A DNA stretch of 29,497 bases from Clostridiales bacterium (GTDB lineage: Bacteria; Bacillota_A; Clostridia; Saccharofermentanales; Saccharofermentanaceae), in the NCBI GenBank assembly GCA_024695545.1, contig JAILHZ010000048.1, positions 1-29,497 of the forward strand, read 5' to 3'. Below the pieces are notes generated by a model, which did no database searches, was not told the origin of the DNA, and worked only from the letters and a program-made list of their open reading frames with translations. Both the position numbers and the translations under genes were made by a program. This document shows, in pieces, positions 8,099 to 15,357 of this stretch. Numbering within the stretch: position 1 is the first letter of the stretch; every line of letters begins with the position of its first letter.

Positions 8099-8118
8099 AC
8101 GTAAGGAGACGAAAACGA

Positions 8119-10809
8119 ATGAGACAGTTTACCTCTGATGAATTGAGAAATACCTGGAAGCAGTTCTACATCGACCGCGGTCATGTGGATGTCGGCGCCG
8201 TATCGCTGGTATCTGACGGATCGACGGGCGTTATGTTCAACGTCGCCGGCATGCAGCCTCTGATGCCTTATCTTCTCGGCCAGAAGCACCCGCTCGGCAC
8301 AAGACTCTGCAACGTGCAGGGCTGCGTCCGTACAAACGATATCGACTCCGTAGGTGATAAGAGCCACGTTACCTTCTTCGAGATGATGGGTTCCTGGTCC
8401 CTCGGTGATTACTTTAAGAAAGAGAGATGCCAGTGGAGCTTCGAGCTTCTGACACAGGTCTTCGGGTTTGACGCCGATCACCTCGCCGCTACTGTTTTCG
8501 CAGGTGACGAGAATGCACCGCGTGACGAGGAGGGCGCAGAGTTCCGTATTGCTTCCGGCTTTAAGAAAGAAAATATCTACTATCTCCCGGCAGAGGATAA
8601 CTGGTGGGGCTTAGAGTACGGTCCGTGCGGCCCGGACTCCGAGATGTTCTACATCGCCGACCGCCCGGATTGCGGTCCGGACTGTGGCCCGGGATGCTCC
8701 TGCGGTAAGTACACCGAGCTTGGTAACGACGTATTCATGCAGTACGAGAAGCATAAGGATGGCACTCTTACTCCTCTGAAGCAGAAGAACGTAGATACCG
8801 GCTGGGGCCTGGAGAGGATCCTCGCTTTCCTCAATGGTTCCCGTGATGTATACCAGATCGACCTGTTCGCTCCGGTCATCGCTTATATCGAGAAAGTCTC
8901 CGGACAGAAGTACAATTCGGACGAGAAAATGACACGCTCCATGCGTATCCTTGCCGATCACACTCGTACCTCCGTTATGCTCATCGGTGACGCTGCGAAA
9001 CTCGTTCCGGCAAACGCAGGTGCAGGCTACGTACTCCGCCGTCTGATCCGCCGTGCGGTAAGACACGCAAGAACACTGAACCTGAAGAAGGACGACATCC
9101 TCAAGATCGCAACCATCTTTATCGATGAGATCTATAAGAACAGCTATCCGCTTCTGACCTCCAACCGTGAGTTCATCCTGAATGAACTGACCAAGGAGAT
9201 CGAGCGCTTTGAGAGCACTCTCGAGAACGGCATGAAGGAGTTCAAGAAGATCCTCGACACCGCTCGTTCTGAGGGAAAGAAAGAGATCGAAGGTAAAGAT
9301 GCTTTCTATCTTTATGATACGTTCGGCTTCCCGCTCGAGCTCACCACAGAGCTTGCAGAGGAAGAAGGCCTGACAGTTGATGAAGAAGGCTTCAAGGTCT
9401 CCATGGAAGAGCAGAAGCAGAAGGCCCGCGACAGCCAGAACTTCTCCGCGAAGCTCAACGCTTCCGCCGGTATCTTTGATACACTTGATGAGAGTATTAC
9501 CACAAAGTTTGTCGGATATGACGGACTGAATACGGAAGGTAAGATCGTTGCAGTAGCTGACGAATCTTCCCTTAAGGATTCCCTCTCCGAGAACGAGAAG
9601 GGTACGATCGTTACTGACGTTACTTCCTTCTACGGCACCATGGGTGGTCAGGTCGGTGATAAGGGTTCAATCAAGACCGCTGACGGAGAGTTTACTGTTA
9701 CTGAGGCGATCCACCTCCCGGGCGGACGCATCGGTCACACCGGTTATGTTTCCAAGGGAACGATCAAGAGCGGCAGTGCTGCCGGGCTCTACGTCGACGA
9801 AGGAAACCGCAGTAATACATGTAAGAACCACTCCGCGACACACCTTCTGCAGAAGGCTCTGAAGATCGTTCTGGGTGATCATGTTGAGCAGAAGGGTTCC
9901 CTTGTTACTCCGGACCGTCTGCGTTTCGACTTCTCTCATGATGCGGCGATGACGGCTGAGCAGATCGCTCAGGCAGAAGCAATCGTTAATAAAGAGATTG
10001 CGGCTTCTCTCGCAGTACGCACTGATGAGATGAGCCAGCAGGAAGCTGTATCCACCGGTGCGATGGCGCTGTTCGGTGAGAAGTACGGCGATGTCGTCCG
10101 TGTTGTCAGCATGGGCAAGGGTACATCCGGAAACAACGAAGCGGACTTCAAGGATGCTTTCTCCGTTGAACTCTGTGGTGGTACTCACGTTTCCAATACT
10201 TCCCAGATCCAGCACATCAAGATCCTTTCCGAGTCTGGTGTTGCGGCTGGTGTAAGAAGAATCGAGGCTCTGACCGGTGACGGCGTGCTCGCTTACTACA
10301 AGGAACTCGAGGATCTTCTGAATGAAGCTGCAAAGCTCCTGAAGGCGAACCCGTCCGAGATCGTAACGAAGATCGATCACCTGCAGAAGGACTTGAAGGC
10401 TGCGAACTCCGAGATCGAGTCCATGAAGGCACAGGCTGCGAAGGATGCTCTCGGTAATTCCCTCGAGCAGACAGAAGACGTCAAGGGGGTCAAGCTGCTT
10501 GCTACGAAACTGGATAATGTTGAGATGGGTGCTCTCCGTGACCTCGGCGACTCCCTGAAGGATAAGATCGGCGACGGTGTCGTTGCTCTGCTTTCTTCCT
10601 GCGACGGCAAGGCCAATATCGTCATCATGGCGACAGATTCCGCAGTTAAGGCCGGCGCTCATGCCGGTAACCTCATCAAGGCGATCGCTCCGATTGTCGG
10701 CGGTGGCGGCGGCGGACGTCCGAACATGGCGCAGGCCGGCGGTAAGAACCCGGCAGGTATCGACGAGGCTCTGGCTGCTGTAAAGACTGAACTCGAAAAG
10801 ATGCTGTAA
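8119..10809 (+). CDS. alaS: Alanine--tRNA ligase
   Basis: An 896-residue cytosolic class II synthetase that charges tRNA-Ala and edits mischarged Ser/Gly. The N-terminal aminoacylation domain has VTFFEMMGSWSLGDYFK (class II motif 2 region) and EYGPCGPDSEMFY. The editing domain holds the zinc ligands of HSATH (about residues 570-574) and CGGTH (about 679-683). A coiled coil and a C-Ala domain with a glycine run and MAQAGGKNPAGIDEAL follow. The length matches the family (E. coli about 876). GTAAGGAGA lies upstream of the ATG. The start (TSDELRNTWKQFYIDRGH) and motif 2 differ from the common type, which suggests a divergent branch. The HIT-family gene follows 13 bases after the stop. Confidence 0.97.
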   Translation: MRQFTSDELRNTWKQFYIDRGHVDVGAVSLVSDGSTGVMFNVAGMQPLMPYLLGQKHPLGTRLCNVQGCVRTNDIDSVGDKSHVTFFEMMGSWSLGDYFKKERCQWSFELLTQVFGFDADHLAATVFAGDENAPRDEEGAEFRIASGFKKENIYYLPAEDNWWGLEYGPCGPDSEMFYIADRPDCGPDCGPGCSCGKYTELGNDVFMQYEKHKDGTLTPLKQKNVDTGWGLERILAFLNGSRDVYQIDLFAPVIAYIEKVSGQKYNSDEKMTRSMRILADHTRTSVMLIGDAAKLVPANAGAGYVLRRLIRRAVRHARTLNLKKDDILKIATIFIDEIYKNSYPLLTSNREFILNELTKEIERFESTLENGMKEFKKILDTARSEGKKEIEGKDAFYLYDTFGFPLELTTELAEEEGLTVDEEGFKVSMEEQKQKARDSQNFSAKLNASAGIFDTLDESITTKFVGYDGLNTEGKIVAVADESSLKDSLSENEKGTIVTDVTSFYGTMGGQVGDKGSIKTADGEFTVTEAIHLPGGRIGHTGYVSKGTIKSGSAAGLYVDEGNRSNTCKNHSATHLLQKALKIVLGDHVEQKGSLVTPDRLRFDFSHDAAMTAEQIAQAEAIVNKEIAASLAVRTDEMSQQEAVSTGAMALFGEKYGDVVRVVSMGKGTSGNNEADFKDAFSVELCGGTHVSNTSQIQHIKILSESGVAAGVRRIEALTGDGVLAYYKELEDLLNEAAKLLKANPSEIVTKIDHLQKDLKAANSEIESMKAQAAKDALGNSLEQTEDVKGVKLLATKLDNVEMGALRDLGDSLKDKIGDGVVALLSSCDGKANIVIMATDSAVKAGAHAGNLIKAIAPIVGGGGGGRPNMAQAGGKNPAGIDEALAAVKTELEKML

Positions 10810-10822
10810 GGAGGAAAAACGT

Positions 10823-11164
10823 ATGTGTTTATTCTGTGATATCGTAGAAGGCAAGATCCCTTCCACCAAAGTATTTGAGAACGACAAGGTCCTGGCTTTC
10901 AAGGACATCAACCCGGCAACACCGGTACATGTTCTGATCGTTCCGAAAAAGCACTTTGACGACATCCTTGATATGTCCTCTTCCGCAGAGGGCAAAGAGG
11001 CACTCGGTGATGTCCTCGACGCGATCCCGGAAGTAGTCAAGGCAACCGGCATCGACGAAGGATTCAGAATCATCAACAACTGCCGTGAGTTCGGCGGACA
11101 GACCGTCAAACACGTACACTTCCATATCCTCGGCGGCGTAAAGCTTTCCGAGAAGATGATCTGA
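10823..11164 (+). CDS. HIT family (HinT-like) nucleotide hydrolase
   Basis: A 113-residue protein covering the whole HIT fold: CLFCDIVEGKIPSTKVFENDKVLAFKD at the start, TPVHVLIVPKKH in the middle, and the histidine triad HVHFH (about residues 96-100) followed by ILGG. HinT-type enzymes split nucleoside 5'-phosphoramidates, including aminoacyl-adenylates that can leak from tRNA synthetases, so placement directly behind alaS makes sense. AAGGAGG lies eight bases before the ATG. A terminator follows at 11187. Confidence 0.94.
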   Translation: MCLFCDIVEGKIPSTKVFENDKVLAFKDINPATPVHVLIVPKKHFDDILDMSSSAEGKEALGDVLDAIPEVVKATGIDEGFRIINNCREFGGQTVKHVHFHILGGVKLSEKMI

Positions 11165-11186
11165 CCGGTCGGAAAATATTGGAAAT

Positions 11187-11225
11187 AAAACCGGAACTTT
11201 TCTGCTGGAATTGCTCCGGTTTTTT
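11187..11225 (+). terminator. Terminator of the alaS-HIT unit
   Basis: AAAACCGGA (11187-11195) pairs with TCCGGTTTT (11215-11223); six T (11220-11225) overlap the 3' arm. It lies 23 bases after the HIT gene stop. The loop is 19 bases and can pair partly. Confidence 0.75.
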
Positions 11226-11313
11226 GCTGCCTGAAACCGTGATAAAATACTTTCGCGAAATATTGTTATACATTCGGGGACGATATTCTGTGGCGTAAAA
11301 CGCCTGTAGACGC

Positions 11314-11427
11314 TATAGTATAGGTGAATAGGTTTGTAACGAGCGTGGATTGTTTCTGTTTTTCCGTTATCATGTTCCGCTCGAGTAAGAAGGAGCTGGT
11401 TTTATGTGTTTCCCAGCTCCTCTTTTT
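11314..11427 (+). ncRNA. Candidate short non-coding transcript
   Basis: Between the terminator ending at 11225 and the deacetylase start at 11562 lies a further unit: a TATAGT box (11314-11319) and, about 70 bases later, a second terminator hairpin. Between them GAGCG (11341-11345) can pair with CGCTC (11378-11382). No ORF with a ribosome site is seen in it, and it matches no RNA family I recognise (not SRP RNA, tmRNA, 6S or T-box by inspection). It could be an sRNA or an attenuated leader of the deacetylase gene. Confidence 0.3.
11391..11427 (+). terminator. Intrinsic terminator upstream of the deacetylase gene
   Basis: AGGAGCTGG (11391-11399) pairs perfectly with CCAGCTCCT (11413-11421) around a 13-base loop and is followed by CTTTTT. 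It is too far from the HIT gene to be its only terminator and is preceded by its own possible promoter. Confidence 0.75.
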
Positions 11428-11505
11428 ATGCCCGAAATGCCTGCAAATCCGACGTCCGTAACCAGAAAATTTCAGATATGTCACTTAGATGTTATGTGTT
11501 TCGTA

Positions 11506-11539
11506 TATACTGAAAATGTGATTTCAGGCGGTTCGCCTG
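11506..11539 (+). promoter_or_regulatory. Candidate promoter and 5' hairpin of the deacetylase gene
   Basis: TATACT (11506-11511) would start transcription near 11518. The transcript then begins with a tight hairpin, CAGGCG (11525-11530) / CGCCTG (11534-11539) with a GTT loop, that could protect the 5' end. The -35 is not convincing. A GGGGTGAGGA ribosome site follows before the ATG at 11562. Confidence 0.4.
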
Positions 11540-11561
11540 TGATTTGTGGGGTGAGGAACTA

Positions 11562-13415
11562 ATGGCCAAAAAGAAAAACAGAGTGCTCTGCTATGTGAAA
11601 AGATCTGTCGGAGCGGTCGTGATTACCGGTGTGCTGGCAGGAACATGCATGGTACCTTCGAAGGTGCGCGCACAGGAAGATCTCACCTCGGATTATGTGG
11701 ACCTTACATATAAGACACTTCTCGGACAGGATCCGGATGTCGAGTCCTTCGGGTTCTGGTATAACAATCTCAAGAACGGAAATACCACGGCGGCCGGCAT
11801 GATCGAGATGCTGACCGAAAGTGAGGCCTTTAAAGCAAAGGGATATGATTCCGGCAAGTCGATCGATACGGTATCTCTGGCGATGACCGGTAAAGAGCCG
11901 GATCAGGAAACAAGAGCAAAGTATACGGACTACCTCGATAAGGGAGTCAGTCTCCGGACATATATCTACGAAGTTACAAAAGACCCCGGGTTCGCTTCGG
12001 CATGCGCACAGTACGGCATCACGCCGGGTGAGATCACCGATCTCGAGCCGATGGATAAGGATCCGGAACTTGCCGCCTTTGTCGGCGAGATCTTCACGGA
12101 GATGTACGGAAGAGCCCCGGTGGCAAAAGAAACCAACATCTGGGTCGAGTTCTTTTATAGCGGAAAAGAAGTCGCCCCGACGATCGATCAGATCATTCAT
12201 TCTTCCGAGTTTGCTTCACTGGCAAAATCAGATGATCAGACGATCGATGCTCTTTGCCGTGTAATGCTCGGGCGTGATGCGTCTTCCGATGAAAAAGCAC
12301 TGTACCTTTCGTATCTCGATAACGGTGCTTCCATGAGCTATGTAACCGATAAGATCTCGGACAGCCAGGCTTTTGCAGACCGCTGCACACGCCTCGGCAT
12401 CGCACCCGGACATGTCACGCTTACCCAGCCGAGAGATAACAACTATGAGCTGACATCTTTCCTGACACGTCTTTATTCCAGATTCTCAGGTAACCGGCCG
12501 GGAGAGGACGATCTGAACAAGTATGTCAACGAGACGATCGAAGATCCCGGAAGAGTTCGGGAAGTTATCTCGCAGATGCTTTCCACACCGGAGAGCCAGG
12601 CACTCCTGGAAAGTGATGACGATTTCCTGAATACCGTGTTCGAAGTCTTCTACGGACAGGCACCTGAACAGGAGAAGATCCAGGCGTATAAGATCGGTCT
12701 GAGTAACGGCATCACGAGAGAAAGAGTTCTGTATTCGATCCTTCAGGATCCGGCTTTTGATACGAAGATGAGTGAGTACGGGATCGATACCCATGTGGAG
12801 AAGGTTGTTCCCGAGAAGATCGTCGCGCTGACGTTTGACGACGGTCCGTATACGGATGTTACGATGCGCATCCTCGATGTGCTCGAGCCGTATGGCGCAC
12901 ATGCGACATTCTTCGTGACCGGTGACCGTGTCAACCGCTACCGCGACTGCATTATCCGTGCGACGAATATGCACTGTGAGATCGGTGACCATACCTGGAA
13001 CCATACGACACTTACCAAGATCTCTGGAGATGCTGTCCATAAGCAGATCTGGGACACCGCGGATGCGATCTATAACCTGACCGGCATCTATCCGAAAGTA
13101 ATGCGACCGGTCGGAGGTTCGTATAACTCGACGGTCGCCGAGAATGTCGACATGCCGATGATCCTCTGGTCGATCGATACCAATGACTGGAAATACAGAG
13201 ACAGTGAACACGTCATCAACGAAGTCCTCACGAATGTCCGTGACGGAGATATCATTCTCTGCCATGACCTTTATGAGACGACGGCGACGGCAATGGAGAC
13301 AGTCATTCCGGAACTGATCAACCGGGGATATACACTGGTCACGATCAGTGAACTGGCTGAGTATAAGAAAAAAGACCTGCAGAACGGAAAAGCTTATTCT
13401 TCTATGAGAGGGTGA
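11562..13415 (+). CDS. Secreted polysaccharide deacetylase with DUF4214 repeats
   Basis: A 617-residue exported protein. A signal peptide (VGAVVITGVLAGTCMVPSKVRA, likely cut after A37) is followed by six DUF4214-like units at about 44-91, 101-152, 171-221, 226-281, 297-346 and 354-408. Each has a Y/F-x-x-x-x-G-R/Q-x-P pattern and a helix pair. The NodB domain runs from 417 to about 595: TFDDGP (D426, D427), HTWNH (H477, H481), RPVGGSYN (R515), DTNDW (D539, D542) and LCHD (H568). All metal and catalytic motifs look intact, so it should remove acetyl groups from a wall or extracellular polysaccharide such as peptidoglycan or chitin-like glycan. DUF4214 is common in surface proteins, and here it may bind or position glycan (inference). 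Confidence 0.9.
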   Translation: MAKKKNRVLCYVKRSVGAVVITGVLAGTCMVPSKVRAQEDLTSDYVDLTYKTLLGQDPDVESFGFWYNNLKNGNTTAAGMIEMLTESEAFKAKGYDSGKSIDTVSLAMTGKEPDQETRAKYTDYLDKGVSLRTYIYEVTKDPGFASACAQYGITPGEITDLEPMDKDPELAAFVGEIFTEMYGRAPVAKETNIWVEFFYSGKEVAPTIDQIIHSSEFASLAKSDDQTIDALCRVMLGRDASSDEKALYLSYLDNGASMSYVTDKISDSQAFADRCTRLGIAPGHVTLTQPRDNNYELTSFLTRLYSRFSGNRPGEDDLNKYVNETIEDPGRVREVISQMLSTPESQALLESDDDFLNTVFEVFYGQAPEQEKIQAYKIGLSNGITRERVLYSILQDPAFDTKMSEYGIDTHVEKVVPEKIVALTFDDGPYTDVTMRILDVLEPYGAHATFFVTGDRVNRYRDCIIRATNMHCEIGDHTWNHTTLTKISGDAVHKQIWDTADAIYNLTGIYPKVMRPVGGSYNSTVAENVDMPMILWSIDTNDWKYRDSEHVINEVLTNVRDGDIILCHDLYETTATAMETVIPELINRGYTLVTISELAEYKKKDLQNGKAYSSMRG

Positions 13416-13421
13416 GAGTGC

Positions 13422-13450
13422 TTTTCAGATAAAGGGATAAAGTGTATAGT
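13422..13450 (+). promoter_or_regulatory. Promoter of the MoxR operon
   Basis: TTTTCA (13422-13427) and TATAGT (13445-13450) are 17 bases apart, predicting a start near 13457 and a 44-base leader before the MoxR ATG. It begins only seven bases after the deacetylase stop, and no terminator is seen between, so read-through is likely as well. Confidence 0.55.
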
Positions 13451-13500
13451 TGCTGATTTGAATATTGGGGTGAAAATCTAAAACAGGGAAGAGTGTACCT

Positions 13501-14433
13501 ATGAGTGAGAAAACGAATGCAATAATCGTGGAGATAAGAAAAGTAATCTGCGGCAAGGATACCGTGATCCTTCAGGCACTGGCCGGAATCCTTTCCGGAG
13601 GACATGTCCTGATCGAGGATGTGCCGGGCGTCGGAAAGACAACGATGGCGCTGGCATTCTCCCGCGCGATGGGACTGGATTACGGACGTGTACAGTTCAC
13701 GCCGGACGTTCTTCCTTCCGATATCACCGGTTTTTCTGTATTCGATAAACATTCCCAGTCCATGGTGTACCAGCCGGGATCTGTCTTCCATAATCTCTTC
13801 CTGGCGGATGAACTGAACCGCGCATCGAGCCGTACGCAGTCCGCACTTCTGGAAGCGATGGAAGAAGGTCAGGTCACGGTCGACGGTAACACATATGCAC
13901 TTCCGAAACCATTCACGGTCTTTGCGACACAGAACCCGTCCGGCGCATCCGGAACGTCTCTTCTTCCGGACTCACAGATGGACAGATTTGCGATCCGTAT
14001 CTCGATGGGATATCCGTCCGCCGATGCGGAAAAAGCAATGCTCGAAGATAGAAAAGACGGCAATAACCCGCTGAATTCCGTACGCTGCCTCTGCAGTGCA
14101 TCGGAGCTTCTGGCGATGCAGGAAGAAGTCAGCCGCGTGTTCGTTTCCGAACCTCTGCTGGACTATATCATCGCACTGGTTGCCGGTACGCGTACGCATG
14201 ACGATCTTGAGAGAGGCGCAAGCCCCCGTGCGACACTGGCACTGACCTCCATGGCAAGATCCTATGCTTACCTTTTCCACAGAAATTACGTGATCCCGAG
14301 CGATATCCAGGCCGTATTCACACCGGTCATGGGACACCGTCTGATGCTCACTCCTGAAGCGGAAGTAAGCGAAAGACGCATCACCGATATCACCCGTGAG
14401 ATCCTCAAATCGGTTCCCGCACCGAGAGTCTGA
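13501..14433 (+). CDS. MoxR family AAA+ ATPase
   Basis: A 310-residue cytosolic ATPase. Walker A is DVPGVGKTT (about 40-48), Walker B is LFLADELNRAS (D103, E104), the sensor 1 segment is VFATQNPSG, and the arginine-finger region and lid carry SPRATLALTSMARSYAYL. MoxR proteins act as chaperone-like motors for the maturation of partner proteins, usually DUF58 and transglutaminase neighbours, which follow here in the standard order. GGGAAGAG precedes the start. Length and motifs are typical. Confidence 0.94.
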   Translation: MSEKTNAIIVEIRKVICGKDTVILQALAGILSGGHVLIEDVPGVGKTTMALAFSRAMGLDYGRVQFTPDVLPSDITGFSVFDKHSQSMVYQPGSVFHNLFLADELNRASSRTQSALLEAMEEGQVTVDGNTYALPKPFTVFATQNPSGASGTSLLPDSQMDRFAIRISMGYPSADAEKAMLEDRKDGNNPLNSVRCLCSASELLAMQEEVSRVFVSEPLLDYIIALVAGTRTHDDLERGASPRATLALTSMARSYAYLFHRNYVIPSDIQAVFTPVMGHRLMLTPEAEVSERRITDITREILKSVPAPRV

Positions 14434-14451
14434 CAAGGACGTGCATCACGT

Positions 14452-15357
14452 ATGTTCAGGAGCTGGTGTATCTATATCCTGGCGCTGTCCGGCGTCATCG
14501 CATTTTTCCTTTTCTACCAGATGTGGCTGGCATGGTACTGTCTGATCATCCTGCTGTTGATCCCGATCCTGGCTCTTCTGCTGTGCCTGATCTGCGGGAC
14601 GAACCGGAAGGTTTATCTGACGTCGCCGAGAAATGTAAAGATCGGGGATCAGGCCTTCGTTGATCTGGCGGTCACGGGAACAGCGGTCAGCGGTTTTTCC
14701 GTACTGCGCATCAACTACACGATCCATGAGAAAATGACGGATAAGATCACAAAGAAGAAGCTCTTCGTCCATGGCGACAAGCGAGTGAGAATCCCGATGG
14801 ACACGGCCCACTGCGGTGCTTTTCGCATGGACGTAAAAAAGGTCAGGGTATACGATCCGTTCGGACTCTTCGGCATCACGAAGAAGTGCCGTTCTTCCTG
14901 TGAGCTGATCGTCCAGCCTGTCCCGCAGATGCCGGAGGCGCTTCCGGATATGAACGGATTTAAGGCGAAGAACTTAAGAAGGTCCCAGTCCCCGTATTCG
15001 GAGATCTACGACGTGCGCGACTATCTCCTCGGAGACCCGATCAAGAATATCCACTGGAAGGCGTCCGCCAAGAAGGATGCACTTCTGGTAAAAGAACCTC
15101 AGGAAGAGTGTTTCGGGCATGCCCGTGTCTTCCTGGAACTGGATTATGACAGAGATATTTTCGACAGAAAGATGGGAGAACTTCTGTTCACGTCGGAGTA
15201 TTTCCTGAAAAAGGAGATGCCCCACAGGATCCGTGTGCTCCCGCCGAGAAAAAAAGAAATCGCCTTTGAGATCCAGTCGCAGCGTGATCTGGATCTGGCG
15301 GTGCTTCGTATCCTCAGCATGAAGATCCCGAAGGAGACAGCCGATGAGAAAAAGTGA
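14452..15357 (+). CDS. DUF58 family membrane protein
   Basis: A 301-residue protein with two close N-terminal membrane spans (about residues 5-48, IYILALSGVIAFFLFYQMW and an L/I-rich stretch) and a cytosolic part. It carries the DUF58 signature DYLLGDPIKNIHWKASAKK (about 187-205). DUF58 proteins share features with von Willebrand A domains and work with MoxR ATPases; the exact role is not settled. Eighteen bases separate it from moxR, and it overlaps the transglutaminase gene by 14 bases, so the three are translated as a set. Confidence 0.9.
   Translation: MFRSWCIYILALSGVIAFFLFYQMWLAWYCLIILLLIPILALLLCLICGTNRKVYLTSPRNVKIGDQAFVDLAVTGTAVSGFSVLRINYTIHEKMTDKITKKKLFVHGDKRVRIPMDTAHCGAFRMDVKKVRVYDPFGLFGITKKCRSSCELIVQPVPQMPEALPDMNGFKAKNLRRSQSPYSEIYDVRDYLLGDPIKNIHWKASAKKDALLVKEPQEECFGHARVFLELDYDRDIFDRKMGELLFTSEYFLKKEMPHRIRVLPPRKKEIAFEIQSQRDLDLAVLRILSMKIPKETADEKK

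Noticed and set aside
8017..8118. T-box leader before alaS
   Set aside because: Only about 100 bases are available, and no AGGGUGGNACCGCG-type antiterminator sequence is present; the hairpin is explained as a terminator.
7525..8481. 318-residue minus-strand frame over the WYL gene and alaS start
   Set aside because: It runs through the terminator hairpin and two real genes; a shadow frame.
9667..11109. 480-residue open frame antisense to alaS and the HIT gene
   Set aside because: It crosses two well-identified genes and the gap between them, with no motif or ribosome site.
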